Shown here in pieces: positions 9,803 to 18,059 of a DNA stretch of 64,000 nt (positions within the stretch are counted from its first letter, which is position 1; every line of letters starts with the position of its first letter). Made by a program: the position numbers and the translations under genes. Where the stretch lies: assembly GCF_001422665.1 (NCBI RefSeq), contig NZ_LMLU01000001.1, positions 416,797 to 480,796 on the forward strand, given 5' to 3'. The notes below the pieces were generated by a model. That model was not told where the DNA came from and did not search any database. It worked only from the letters and a program-made list of their open reading frames with translations. Origin of the DNA: Arthrobacter sp. Leaf234. GTDB taxonomy: Bacteria > Actinomycetota > Actinomycetes > Actinomycetales > Micrococcaceae.

Positions 9803-10411
9803 CTACTCGAGCGGGAAGTTCTCCCGGCGCAGCAGGGTGGCGAGGTGTTGGGCGTTGCGCACCACGCCCGCCGTCGTGATGGCGACGGCATCGGGCACCT
9901 GTGCGAGGTCCTTGAAGTCGACGGCCTGCATCGCCTCGCCCACCCAGTACGTCGAACCCTGCGACGGGAGCGAGAACCCGATGTCGTTGAGGCCCTGCAT
10001 CATGTCGGCGATCGTCTTGTGGGCGCCGTCCTCGTTGCCCACGACCGCGACGACGGCCACCTTCCCGGCCATGACGGGCCGGCCCTCCTCGTCCGTCTCG
10101 GCGATGTCCGCATCGAGCCGCTCCATGACGCGCTGCGCGAGGCTGGAGGGGTGCCCCACCCAGATGGGCGTGGACAGCACGAGGATGTCCGCGGCGAGGA
10201 TCTTCTCCCGCAGCACCGGCCACTCGTCGCCGTCGCCCATGTCCTTCAGGACTCCCGGCGCCACGTGGTGGTCGACCACCCTGGCGCTCGAGGTCCCGAT
10301 GCCGCGGGCCGCGAACTGGTCCAGGATGTGCTGGGCCATGAGGTCGGAGCTCGACGGCTCGGGAGACGGGGTGAGGCTGCAGACGAGGGCGAATGCGGTG
10401 AGGTCGCTCAT
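9803..10411 (-). CDS. Flavodoxin-like NAD(P)H-dependent FMN reductase family protein
   Basis: A 202-residue flavodoxin-fold protein. The N-terminal LVCSLTPSPEPSSSD gives the phosphate-binding loop for FMN, and the middle carries ADILVLSTPIWVGHPSS (about 83-99), the typical second flavin-contact loop of the NADPH-dependent FMN reductase family. Likely a flavin-dependent oxidoreductase acting on quinones, azo compounds or similar electron acceptors; the real substrate cannot be deduced. It precedes no obvious partner: 66 bases upstream on the same strand lies the end of a HAD gene. Confidence 0.82.
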   Translation of the reverse strand: MSDLTAFALVCSLTPSPEPSSSDLMAQHILDQFAARGIGTSSARVVDHHVAPGVLKDMGDGDEWPVLREKILAADILVLSTPIWVGHPSSLAQRVMERLDADIAETDEEGRPVMAGKVAVVAVVGNEDGAHKTIADMMQGLNDIGFSLPSQGSTYWVGEAMQAVDFKDLAQVPDAVAITTAGVVRNAQHLATLLRRENFPLE

Positions 10412-10478
10412 GGTTCTCCTTCGAAGGATGCGGACCGGGTCCGAGCCGCTGCGTCGGCCACGGGCGGGGAGGCCGGTG

Positions 10479-11147
10479 TCAGGTGCGGAGGGCCGACAGC
10501 AGATCGGCGAGCTGCGTCACCTCGTGATCCGGGGGCACCATGGCGGAGGGGTAGGGCGCGGCATCGCGGTTCAGCCAGGCGGTCCGGAGGCCGGCGCGCG
10601 AGGCGCCGTCGATGTCCCAGGGGTGCGCGGCGACGAGGACGACCTCGTCCGCGCGCCGTCCCAGGGCGGCGAGGGCATGGGTGTAGGCCCCCGCGGCAGG
10701 CTTCCAGCCCGGCCCGTCCTCGACGGACAGGACCGCCGAGAAGGCGTCCCGGACACCGGCGCGCCCGAGCAGGTTCGACGCCGTCGCCGCCGCACCGTTG
10801 GTCAGGGTGGCGAGCTCGAGACCGGCCTCCTCGAGACCGCGGATGCCCTCGACGACGTCGGGGTGGACGGGCAGCTGCTGCATCGCGGTCAGGATGTGGG
10901 CCACGGCGTCGTCGACGTCCCGGTTGAGCACCTGATCCGCGAGCACCACCCGCAGGGCGCCCTCCGCGACAGCACGGAAGGCGGGGTTCTCCCCCGCCGC
11001 CGTGAGCGCGAACCCGTCACGGAGGACGGTGGCGAACCACAGCCCCGCCAGCTGCGGCGGCGCTCCGATCTCCTCGACGTGCTGGGTCATCCGGCCCATG
11101 TCGGAGAGGGTCCCGTTGACGTCGAACAGCACGAGGGGCAGGGCCAT
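10479..11147 (-). CDS. HAD-superfamily hydrolase, haloacid-dehalogenase type II-like
   Basis: A 222-residue HAD hydrolase. Motif I is FDVNGTLSD with nucleophile D9, motif II LTNGA, and the third/fourth motif region AAHPWDIDGASRAG. The replacement of the usual second Asp of DxD by Asn (DVN) is typical of the L-2-haloacid dehalogenase branch. The substrate is unknown. The start MALPLVLFD at 11147 was chosen because motif I must be close to the N-terminus and because it overlaps the previous stop codon as TAATG, indicating translational coupling with the DUF2630 gene. Confidence 0.85.
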   Translation of the reverse strand: MALPLVLFDVNGTLSDMGRMTQHVEEIGAPPQLAGLWFATVLRDGFALTAAGENPAFRAVAEGALRVVLADQVLNRDVDDAVAHILTAMQQLPVHPDVVEGIRGLEEAGLELATLTNGAAATASNLLGRAGVRDAFSAVLSVEDGPGWKPAAGAYTHALAALGRRADEVVLVAAHPWDIDGASRAGLRTAWLNRDAAPYPSAMVPPDHEVTQLADLLSALRT

Positions 11148-11398
11148 TACTGGCGGTACCCCTCCACCTGGCTGACGGGCCGGGCATCGGCGTCGGCGGG
11201 GTTCTCCCCGGCGTCGGCCTTGGCGCGCCGCTGCCGGAGGAGGTCCCAGCACTGGTCCAGGTCCTCCTCGACCTTCTTCAGCCGCGTCGCGTGGTCCTGG
11301 TGCGCTGCGCCGTCACCGGCGTCCTGGGGCTGGTCGCGGAGCTCGTGCTCCTCCTGCACGAGTGCCTGGATGCGCTGGAGGATGTCCTGGTCGTCCAT
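11147..11398 (-). CDS. DUF2630 family protein
   Basis: An 83-residue acidic, helical protein starting MDDQDILQRIQALVQEEHELR, the hallmark of the DUF2630 family found in actinobacteria. The rest forms a second helix, TRLKKVEEDLDQCWDLLRQRRAKAD, so the protein is probably a small helical hairpin or coiled coil. No function is established. The ATG at 11398 has AAGGACTT upstream. The stop overlaps the start of the HAD hydrolase gene. Confidence 0.85.
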   Translation of the reverse strand: MDDQDILQRIQALVQEEHELRDQPQDAGDGAAHQDHATRLKKVEEDLDQCWDLLRQRRAKADAGENPADADARPVSQVEGYRQ

Positions 11399-11556
11399 GG
11401 TGAAGTCCTTTCGTGGTCGGAGCGCCGGCACGGCCGGCCTTTTGTTCAGGCTACTGACGGCCCGGAACGATGACCAGCATCCGCCGGGCCGCCGCGGCCG
11501 GGCCGGGCGGAATTTGGCGCCACGCCGCGATGCCCTAAGCTGTTGGAGAACCAATT

Positions 11557-11630
11557 GCCTGTGTAGCTCAGTCTGGTAGAGCATCCGCTTCACACGCGGA
11601 AGGCCCGGGGATCGAGGCCCCGCGCAGGCA
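11557..11630 (+). tRNA. tRNA-Val (anticodon CAC)
   Basis: A 74-base cloverleaf: acceptor GCCTGTG/CGCAGGC, D arm GCTC/GAGC, anticodon stem TCCGC/GCGGA with loop TTCACAC (anticodon CAC), T stem CGGGG/CCCCG and discriminator A at 11630. No CCA is encoded. The T loop reads ATCGAGG, so base 54 is A rather than the near-universal T, an oddity worth noting. Nothing else is seen in the flanking 11399-11556 or 11631-11817. Confidence 0.93.
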
Positions 11631-11817
11631 CGAGGACATCCAGCAGAAGGCCCGTACCGATCCGTCGGTGCGGGTCTTCCGCGTATCCACCCCCGTTCGT
11701 CCCCGGCGAACACCTCGCTGTCCCCACCCCAGGACCCCCGGGCAACCGTTCCGGGTGTCCTGCCGCGCCCCGGAGATTCTCCTTGCGGGCTCTCCGCAGC
11801 CGTGCGGAGGATGGAGC

Positions 11818-12615
11818 ATGAACTTCACACCCAGCTCAGCAATCGTCACCGGCTCCGACTCGGGGATCGGCCGCGCCACCGCCGTCGCCCTCGCGACGGC
11901 GGGATGCAACGTCGGCGTCACCTGGCACTCCGACCAGGAAGGCGCCGAGGAGACCGCGCGGCTCGTCCGGGCGCAGGGCGTCACGGCCGCCGTCGCGCAG
12001 CTGGACACCACCGATGCACCTGCCTGCGGGGACGTCGTCGACCAGCTGGCGCGAGAGCTCGGCGGCCTCGACGTCTTCGTCAATAATGCCGGCGTCAACG
12101 GCGGCACCCTGTTCATGGAGACCGACTGGGACACCTGGCGCGGCACCCTCGGCGCGAACCTGGACGGAGCCTTCGTCTGCATCCAGCGGGCCGCCCGGCA
12201 CATGATCGACGGCGGGCGGGGCGGGCGCATCATCGCCGTCACGAGCGTGCACCAGGAGCAGCCCCGCGTCGGATCAGCCGCGTACGACGCCTCCAAGCAC
12301 GGCCTCGGTGGCCTCATCCGGACCATCGCCCTCGAACTCGCCGACCGCGGCATCACCGCCAACGCCGTGCTGCCGGGCGAGATCAACACCCCCATGAACG
12401 ATTCCGAGGACCAGGACCCCCGCACCATGGATCGCCCGGGTATCCCGCTCGGCCGGCCCGGAGCGCCCGAGGAGATCGCCGACGTCGTCGCCTTCCTCGC
12501 ATCGGGCGCCTCCAGCTACGTCAACGGCGCCTCGTTCGTCGTGGACGGCGGGATGCTCCTCATGGGACCGCAGGCCGGTTCACACCTCACCAGCGGGGAG
12601 TGGCGCACGCTCTGA
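11818..12615 (+). CDS. Short-chain dehydrogenase/reductase
   Basis: A 265-residue classical SDR oxidoreductase. It shows the cofactor loop TGSDSGIG (about 11-18), NNAG (about 90-93), the catalytic YDASK with serine at TSVH upstream, and the C-terminal VDGG. The cofactor loop is followed by a neutral-to-polar strand end (WHSD), compatible with NADP(H), but the choice is not certain. It looks like the glucose-1-dehydrogenase/3-oxoacyl-ACP-reductase-like subgroup; the substrate is unknown. The ATG at 11818 follows GGAGGATGGAGC. Confidence 0.88.
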   Translation: MNFTPSSAIVTGSDSGIGRATAVALATAGCNVGVTWHSDQEGAEETARLVRAQGVTAAVAQLDTTDAPACGDVVDQLARELGGLDVFVNNAGVNGGTLFMETDWDTWRGTLGANLDGAFVCIQRAARHMIDGGRGGRIIAVTSVHQEQPRVGSAAYDASKHGLGGLIRTIALELADRGITANAVLPGEINTPMNDSEDQDPRTMDRPGIPLGRPGAPEEIADVVAFLASGASSYVNGASFVVDGGMLLMGPQAGSHLTSGEWRTL

Positions 12616-12715
12616 CCACGCAGGGGCAGGTGGAGGAAGAACTTTCAGGGTGCGTTCATGCCGCGTTCAGCGGCCCTGGCTACCGTGGGGATCCCGCCAC
12701 CCGAAAGGCCACGCC

Positions 12716-12937
12716 ATGGACACCTCGCCCATCCCCGCCACCGAGCCCGAGGCCCAGGACTGGTCCGGCTTCAGGCGAGGTGAACGCATCACCCTGCACC
12801 ACCCGGCGGGCACCCAGCTCCGCGGCGTCCTGGACATGCGGACCGACGACGCCTCCATCGTCTGGATCCACCTCAATGACGGCGCCGGAAGACGACTCGT
12901 TCACCGGGCCGACGGCTACCGGCTGCACCGGGGCTGA
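12716..12937 (+). CDS. Small hypothetical protein
   Basis: A 73-residue protein I do not recognise. The central part (RGERITLHHPAGTQLRGVLDMRTDDASIVWIHLNDG) alternates polar and hydrophobic residues like a small beta barrel, reminiscent of SH3/KOW-like folds, but no family is clear. The ATG at 12716 follows AAGGCCACGCC. It lies 100 bases after the SDR gene and about 100 bases before pstS on the same strand. Codon use matches its neighbours, which argues for a real gene. Confidence 0.6.
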   Translation: MDTSPIPATEPEAQDWSGFRRGERITLHHPAGTQLRGVLDMRTDDASIVWIHLNDGAGRRLVHRADGYRLHRG

Positions 12938-13033
12938 CGCCCCGGAAGGGCCGCGGTCGACCTCCCCGTCCATCTGCCGTCCACCTGCCGTCCACCTTGG
13001 GGCAACCTTCCCGCCACCTGTAACGTAGCTCCG

Positions 13034-14155
13034 GTGAGAAGCCGCGCCATGTCCCTGCCCATCGCCGCCGTCGCCGTCGCCGTCGTCGTCGGATCGGCCG
13101 CCTGCGGTTCCGACTACCCGCTGGGTGCGGAGCAGGAGGCAGCGGCGCAGCGTGGGGATGCGAGCCTGCAGGGCGCCGTGACCGCCTCCGGGTCCTCCGC
13201 GCAGGGACCGGCGATGGACGCCTGGCGCTCGGGCTTCGCCACGCTCTACCCGAAGGCACAGGTGCAGTACTCCCCGGACGGCTCGGGTGCGGGCCGCGGT
13301 GCACTGCTCGCGGGGGCCGTCGGCTTCGCCGGCTCCGACGCCTACCTGAGCGACGAGGAGCTCGCGGACTCCGTGGAGGCGTGCGGTCCGGAAGGAGCCT
13401 TCAACATCCCCGCCTACGTCTCCCCGATCAGCATCGGCTTCAACCTGCCCGGCATCACCCAGCTGGACCTCGACGCCGACACGGTGGCACGGATCTTCCG
13501 GGGGGAGATCACCACCTGGGACGATCCGGCGATCGCCGCGCAGAACGACGTCGCCCTTCCGTCCCTGCCGATCTCCGCCGTCAGCAGGTCCGACGACTCC
13601 GGGACCACCGAGAACTTCACGGACTACCTGCACGCCGTGGTGCCCGGGATCTGGACCGACGAGCCGGACGGCGCCTGGCCCTCGGGACTCGAAAACGAGA
13701 ACGCCAAGGGCAACGCCGGCGTGGTCAGCACCGTCGCCGGGACCGTCGGTGCAGTGACCTACGCCGACGACTCCTCCGTCGGTGCTCCGCTCGGCCGAGT
13801 GGCGCTGAAGGTCGGCGACGACTACGTCCCCGTGAGTGCGGAAGGCGCGGCCGCCGCCGTCGACCTCGCCGCACGCGTCCCGGGCCGGGCCGACCACGAT
13901 GTCGCCCTCGACCTCGACCGCACCACCACCGCCGCGGGTGTCTACCCGCTCGTCCTGGTCTCGTACCACGTGTACTGCAGCCGCTATGAGAACCAGGCCA
14001 CCGCCGATGTCGTGCGCGCCTTCGGGACGTACGCCGTCAGTCCGGAGGGCCAGGCCGAGGCCGCCGAGGCCGCGAAGAGCTCCCCGCTCTCGGCCGAGCT
14101 GTCGCGGCAGGCCACCGAGGCCATCGCCACGATCGAGGTCGGGGAGATCCCCTAG
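13034..14155 (+). CDS. pstS: Phosphate-binding lipoprotein PstS
   Basis: Extracytoplasmic phosphate-binding component of the Pst ABC transporter, 373 residues. An N-terminal signal peptide ends in the lipobox GSAAC with the lipidated C24. Phosphate-contact segments follow: TASGSSAQGPAMDAW, FAGSDAYLSDEE and SRSDDSGTTENFTDYL. The start is the GTG at 13034. Unlike the common arrangement, no pstC, pstA or pstB follows; a strong terminator comes directly after the stop, so this PstS is an orphan copy or serves a transporter encoded elsewhere. Confidence 0.92.
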   Translation: MRSRAMSLPIAAVAVAVVVGSAACGSDYPLGAEQEAAAQRGDASLQGAVTASGSSAQGPAMDAWRSGFATLYPKAQVQYSPDGSGAGRGALLAGAVGFAGSDAYLSDEELADSVEACGPEGAFNIPAYVSPISIGFNLPGITQLDLDADTVARIFRGEITTWDDPAIAAQNDVALPSLPISAVSRSDDSGTTENFTDYLHAVVPGIWTDEPDGAWPSGLENENAKGNAGVVSTVAGTVGAVTYADDSSVGAPLGRVALKVGDDYVPVSAEGAAAAVDLAARVPGRADHDVALDLDRTTTAAGVYPLVLVSYHVYCSRYENQATADVVRAFGTYAVSPEGQAEAAEAAKSSPLSAELSRQATEAIATIEVGEIP

Positions 14156-14160
14156 CCGCA

Positions 14161-14196
14161 CGAAAGGGCGGACCCCCGGGGGGATCCGCCCTTTCG
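14161..14196. terminator. Bidirectional terminator hairpin
   Basis: A perfect 12-base inverted repeat, CGAAAGGGCGGA with TCCGCCCTTTCG, extended by a C-run facing a G-run. It lies 6 bases after the pstS stop and 39 bases beyond the stop of the convergent START-domain gene, so it can serve both. Confidence 0.85.
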
Positions 14197-14234
14197 CCGT
14201 GCAGCACCGCAGTTCCTGCGGCCGTCCTCCCGGA

Positions 14235-14783
14235 TCAGCCGACGCGCGGGCCGCCCGAATCCGGGTCGTTCGTGGACGTGTCCGGCAGCGTGCTGTTCGC
14301 CGGGATCGCGTCCGTGGTCCCGCCGGTGGGCGGAGCCTCGACGTCCCCGCGCCATGCGCCGGTCTCGCCGCCGCTCTTCTCGATGAACTCCTTGAAGCGC
14401 TTGAGATCACCCTTCACCTGCGCGGTGTCGGCGTTGACCACCGCACCGATCTTCTCGGTGAAGGTCTCCGGGTGCCAGTCGATCTGCACCATGAGGCGTG
14501 TGGTGTTCTCGTCGAGGCGGTGGAAGGTCACCACACCCGCATGGGACTCGCCGTCGGTGCTCTTCCACGCCACGCGCTCGTCCGGGTGCTGCTCGGTGAT
14601 CTCCGCGTCGAACTCGCGCTTGACGCCGCCGATGCTCGTCACCCAGTGGGTGTGGGTGTCCGAGGTCTGCGTGATGGAATCGACGCCCCCCATGAACTGC
14701 GGGAAGCTCTCGAACTGCGTCCACTGGTTGTAGGCCGTGCTGACCGGTACTGCTACGTCGATAGATTCCTGCACTGAAGCCAA
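14235..14783 (-). CDS. COQ10/START-domain (SRPBCC) protein
   Basis: A 182-residue helix-grip protein of the coenzyme Q-binding COQ10/polyketide-cyclase type, beginning with a strand (SVQESIDVAVPVSTAYNQWTQFESFPQFMGGVDSI) typical of the family and ending with a long helix LKRFKEFIEKSG, followed by a disordered Pro/Thr/Asp tail. I place the start at TTG 14783 because a strong AAGGAGG lies just upstream; a GTG nine bases further in is too far from it. It may bind a lipid or quinone. It is transcribed divergently from dps. Confidence 0.8.
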   Translation of the reverse strand: MASVQESIDVAVPVSTAYNQWTQFESFPQFMGGVDSITQTSDTHTHWVTSIGGVKREFDAEITEQHPDERVAWKSTDGESHAGVVTFHRLDENTTRLMVQIDWHPETFTEKIGAVVNADTAQVKGDLKRFKEFIEKSGGETGAWRGDVEAPPTGGTTDAIPANSTLPDTSTNDPDSGGPRVG

Positions 14784-14989
14784 AGCGTTCCTCCTTCGTA
14801 GACTCCGGGGGCCGTGCATAACCCGTTTCCGGGTACAGCGCACGGCCGAACCGTAAGTTCCCTTAGCGTAGGCAGATCGGTTGGATTTGGCCAACGCGCG
14901 GGGCTAGTGTGAAAGGAGTCCACCCGGCAGGAATCGGCACGTCCGATGCGCCTGCGGGAGGCGGATATTTCTCTAGCACTGGAGGATTC

Positions 14990-15484
14990 ATGAAGGCTTC
15001 ACCCACCCTCACAGACAACATGCAGGCTGTCCTGGTCGACCTCATCGAGCTCCACCTGCAGGGCAAGCAGGCCCACTGGAACGTGGTCGGCAAGAACTTC
15101 CGCGACCTCCACCTGCAGCTGGACGAGATCATCGACGACGCCCGCGCCTTCGCCGACGAGATGGCGGAGCGCATGCGTGCGCTGCACGCCGTTCCCGACG
15201 GACGCAGCGTCGCCGTCGCCGAGGGTACCAAGATCGATCCCTTCCCGGCCGGCCTCGTCTCCACGAAGGACACCGTGGGTCTCGTGGTGCGCATGCTGAA
15301 CGCCTCCGTGAAGACGATGCGCGACGTGCACGACCAGATCGACGAGGAGGATCCCACCACCGCGGACCTGCTGCACGGCTTCATCGCCAAGCTCGAGCAG
15401 TATGCGTGGATGGTCGACGCCGAGAACATGGAACCCACCGCCGAGGTCGTCACGCCGGTCGGTACGGATCACGCCACGGTCTGA
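14990..15484 (+). CDS. dps: Dps-family DNA-protecting ferritin
   Basis: Miniferritin, 164 residues, forming 12-mer shells that oxidise and store iron and shield DNA under starvation or oxidative stress. The inter-subunit ferroxidase ligands are present: H29 and H41, D45, D56 and E60, matching E. coli H51, H63, D67, D78 and E82. The ATG at 14990 follows GGAGGATTC. The gene is monocistronic, ended by a hairpin terminator, and divergent from the START-domain gene. Confidence 0.94.
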   Translation: MKASPTLTDNMQAVLVDLIELHLQGKQAHWNVVGKNFRDLHLQLDEIIDDARAFADEMAERMRALHAVPDGRSVAVAEGTKIDPFPAGLVSTKDTVGLVVRMLNASVKTMRDVHDQIDEEDPTTADLLHGFIAKLEQYAWMVDAENMEPTAEVVTPVGTDHATV

Positions 15485-15507
15485 CCCGCAGGACCCGGTC
15501 CCGTCAG

Positions 15508-15539
15508 GAGGGGAGGCACCCATCGGTGCCTCCCCTCCC
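15508..15539 (+). terminator. Terminator after dps
   Basis: Fourteen-base-pair stem with core GGGGAGGCACC / GGTGCCTCCCC and a CATC loop, 24 bases after the dps stop. No clear T tract follows. Confidence 0.78.
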
Positions 15540-15712
15540 CTGTCGGGGCGCGGGGGCCTGCCTCTTGTACTATGTAGGCTGACTAATGGTCTAGCAGAAG
15601 GCCGATCACACATGCCCTGGGGCTGTGTCTCGGTTCCAGAGGACGTCCGGACGCCCTCGACGGGTGCGATGCACATGCCGCCCGGTGGCTGGACGAAACG
15701 GGATCAGAATCC

Positions 15713-16447
15713 ATGGCCGACCAGGTCGCCGGGCAGAACCTCACCGATCACCTCCGGGACCTCCTCCTCGTCAGCGACGACGTCGAGGAGTTCCTGAGCG
15801 AGTTCACGCGGTTCGCGGCATCCCGACTGTTCGAAGGAGCCGCCGAGACCCCGTGCGGCATCACGCTGCTGCGCAACAAGCATGCCGGCACCGTCGCGAG
15901 CAGCAACGCGCAGGCCCGGGAACTCGACGAACTCCAGGCCTCGTTCAGTGAAGGGCCCTGCCTCACGGCCTGCGACGAGCAGCGGACCGTCCTGGTCGCC
16001 GATACCAGCACCGACGAACGGTGGAGCGACTATCTCGCGCAGGCCGCAGGGCGGGGCGTCGGTTCGATCCTGGCCGTGCCCTTCACCCTCCGATCCGGTG
16101 CTCGTGCCGCGCTGAACGTGTACGCGGCGGACCGGGGCGGCTTCGCAGCCGAGGACGTCGCGACGGCCGAGGCCTTCGTCGCCCAGACCTCGAAGGCGCT
16201 GACACTCGCGGTGCGGCTCGCGCAGCACGCCGATTCCGTGTCCGACCTGAAGTCCGCGATGAAGTCCCGCACGGCGATCGACATCGCGATCGGCATCATC
16301 ATGGCCCAGAACCGGTGCAGCCAGGCGGAGGCCTTCGCCATCCTGACGACGGTGTCCAGCAGCCGCAACCAGAAGGTCCGGGACATCGCCGCCTCGGTGG
16401 TCGCCTCGATCGGGCAGGTGGAACCGGAGACCCACTTCGACCCTTGA
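15713..16447 (+). CDS. GAF-ANTAR domain transcription antitermination regulator
   Basis: A 244-residue sensor-effector protein. An N-terminal GAF domain (about 10-165, with LDELQASFSEGPCLTA and GVGSILAVPF) would sense a small molecule or redox state. The C-terminal ANTAR domain (about 175-235: LKSAMKSRTAIDIAIGIIMAQNRCSQAEAFAIL) is an RNA-binding three-helix module that prevents transcription termination by binding paired hexaloop hairpins. The target RNA is not evident here. It converges on gntR; the gap holds only a weak hairpin at 16509-16532. Confidence 0.9.
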   Translation: MADQVAGQNLTDHLRDLLLVSDDVEEFLSEFTRFAASRLFEGAAETPCGITLLRNKHAGTVASSNAQARELDELQASFSEGPCLTACDEQRTVLVADTSTDERWSDYLAQAAGRGVGSILAVPFTLRSGARAALNVYAADRGGFAAEDVATAEAFVAQTSKALTLAVRLAQHADSVSDLKSAMKSRTAIDIAIGIIMAQNRCSQAEAFAILTTVSSSRNQKVRDIAASVVASIGQVEPETHFDP

Positions 16448-16536
16448 GTGTCCGCCGTCCGAGGCCCGTCCGGCGTCCTTTTGTCCGGACCTCGTGCCCG
16501 CATCGGCCTCGATCGGAATCGACCCCGATCGACGCC

Positions 16537-17256
16537 CTACTCGATGGCGCTGCGCACTTCGGCCAGGAGCGACGCCATTCCCGTCTCAGCCGCGGTCGGA
16601 TGACCGCTGCTGATCGCCTCGGCCACCTGCTCGTGGGTCCGGAGGGCATGTTCCTTAGGATGGTGCGGCATGAGTCCCTGATGCGTCCGGCCGGAGAGCA
16701 CCTCCGCGATCACCCCCTGGAGGGCGAGGAACATCTCGTTGCCACTGGATTCCAGGATGAGCGTGTGGAACTCGATGTCCACGGCCAGGAACTCCTCGAG
16801 GTCGCCGTTCTCGCCGAGGCGGCGCAGGTCGCGTCCGAGGTCCAGGAGTCGCAGCCGCTGGTCGGACGAAGCATGCTCTGCCGCGAGCGCTGCCGCCACG
16901 GGTTCGACGGCGCGGCGAAGATGCGTCAGCGAGCGGAACTGGCCGGCGCGGCCCGGCCCGTTCAGGCGCCACCGGATCACCCTGGCGTCGTAGACGTTCC
17001 AGCTCGCCGGAGCCTGGACCACGAGTCCGAGCCGTCGCTTCGGCACGATCAGGTGCATCGATTCCAGGACCCGCATGCAGTCGCGCACGACGGTGCGGGA
17101 GACGCCGAACCGCTGCTGGAGACCCTCGATGGTCAGTCGGGCGCCCTCGGCCAGCACGCCGTCGGTGATGTCCTGTCCGAGCGCGTCGATGATGTGGGTG
17201 GTGAGGACGGTCGCCGCACCCGCGTTCCTCCCGGCCGGAACCGGCTGCGCCGTCAT
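16537..17256 (-). CDS. gntR: GntR-family (FadR subgroup) repressor of the gluconate genes
   Basis: A 239-residue regulator with an N-terminal winged helix (about 20-85; LTIEGLQQRFGVSRTVVRDCMRVLESMHLI) and a C-terminal FCD ligand-binding domain (about 105-230, with metal/ligand histidines in EFHTLI and LRTHEQVAEAI). It is divergent from gntK-gntP, the usual arrangement for a gluconate-responsive repressor, and two related palindromes lie between them. Gluconate or 6-phosphogluconate as effector is inferred from the neighbours, not visible in the sequence. Confidence 0.9.
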   Translation of the reverse strand: MTAQPVPAGRNAGAATVLTTHIIDALGQDITDGVLAEGARLTIEGLQQRFGVSRTVVRDCMRVLESMHLIVPKRRLGLVVQAPASWNVYDARVIRWRLNGPGRAGQFRSLTHLRRAVEPVAAALAAEHASSDQRLRLLDLGRDLRRLGENGDLEEFLAVDIEFHTLILESSGNEMFLALQGVIAEVLSGRTHQGLMPHHPKEHALRTHEQVAEAISSGHPTAAETGMASLLAEVRSAIE

Positions 17257-17318
17257 GGTCCTCCTCGATGTGCTCCGGCGGCTCCGCCGGTCGTCCCACT
17301 CTAGAGCGCACGACGGAA

Positions 17319-17358
17319 CAAAAGTAGTACCTTTGCTCGCCCAAAGGTGTTACCTTTG
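17319..17358. promoter_or_regulatory. Tandem palindromic operators between gntR and gntK
   Basis: Two related 17-base palindromes, 23 bases apart: CAAAAGTAGTACCTTTG (17319-17335, one mismatch) and CAAAGGTGTTACCTTTG (17342-17358, perfect seven-base arms around GTT). Size, symmetry and position match FadR-type GntR operators and the spacing is about two helical turns. Likely the binding sites for the divergent repressor. Confidence 0.75.
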
Positions 17359-17430
17359 CTGTGCACCACGCGGAGCCGTGACCTGCCGCACACGGCTCGC
17401 CAGGGTTCGCCGCGGCGGAGCCGCACAGCA

Positions 17431-17490
17431 CCGCACCGCACCGCACCGCACCGCACCGCACCGCACCGCACCGCATCGCATCGCATCGCA
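17431..17490 (+). repeat. Pentanucleotide microsatellite in the gntK leader
   Basis: Nine perfect tandem CCGCA units (17431-17475) followed by three TCGCA units (17476-17490), ending 17 bases before the gntK start codon. The region is non-coding on both strands in the expected annotation. Confidence 0.95.
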
Positions 17491-17507
17491 TCGACGAGGG
17501 AGTCAGT

Positions 17508-18026
17508 ATGGACGCGCACCCACACCACGTGGTCGTGATGGGGATCTCCGGATCCGGCAAGACGACCATCGCCACCCGGATGGCCGAACAGCTCGGCTGG
17601 GTCTTCGCCGAGGCGGATGATTTCCACCCACCAGCGAACATCACGAAGATGACGTCGGGCATCGCGCTCACCGACGAGGACCGCTGGCCGTGGCTCGAGT
17701 CGATGCGGGCATGGCTGACGGAGCAGGCACACGCGGGGCTGAGCACCGTCGTGACCTGTTCGGCCCTCCGACGGTCCTACCGTGACGTCCTCACCGGGGC
17801 GGACGGCGACGTCCGCTTCGTGCACCTCCTCGGCGACACCGACCTGATCCTGGATCGGATGAAGACGCGGAGCGGCCATTTCATGCCCGAGTCGCTCCTG
17901 CCCTCGCAGATCAGCACCCTCGAGCCCTTGGAGCCCGACGAGCAGGGCGTGCGCATCGAGAACACCGGCACGCCCGCCGAGGTCGTCGCCGAGGTCATCA
18001 CCCGGCTCGACCTGCACAGCACCTAG
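17508..18026 (+). CDS. gntK: Gluconokinase
   Basis: ATP-dependent kinase that phosphorylates D-gluconate to 6-phosphogluconate for the pentose phosphate or Entner-Doudoroff routes. The 172 residues are full length for the GntK family. The P-loop is MGISGSGKTT (about 7-16), followed by the substrate region FAEADDFHPPANITKM and TCSALRRSYRD. The ATG at 17508 has GAGGGAG upstream. It is followed after 33 bases by the gluconate permease gene in the same operon. Confidence 0.95.
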   Translation: MDAHPHHVVVMGISGSGKTTIATRMAEQLGWVFAEADDFHPPANITKMTSGIALTDEDRWPWLESMRAWLTEQAHAGLSTVVTCSALRRSYRDVLTGADGDVRFVHLLGDTDLILDRMKTRSGHFMPESLLPSQISTLEPLEPDEQGVRIENTGTPAEVVAEVITRLDLHST

Positions 18027-18059
18027 TCCCCCACCCACCCCGTTCAACGGAGAACCACC

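Noticed and set aside
16509..16532. Hairpin TCGATCGG / CCGATCGA between the convergent GAF-ANTAR and gntR genes as a terminator
   Set aside because: Only an eight-base stem with a long loop and no T tract; too weak to list as a feature.
17431..17490. Short tandem units as a possible CRISPR array
   Set aside because: Units are five bases long with no spacers; this is a simple microsatellite and there are no cas genes.
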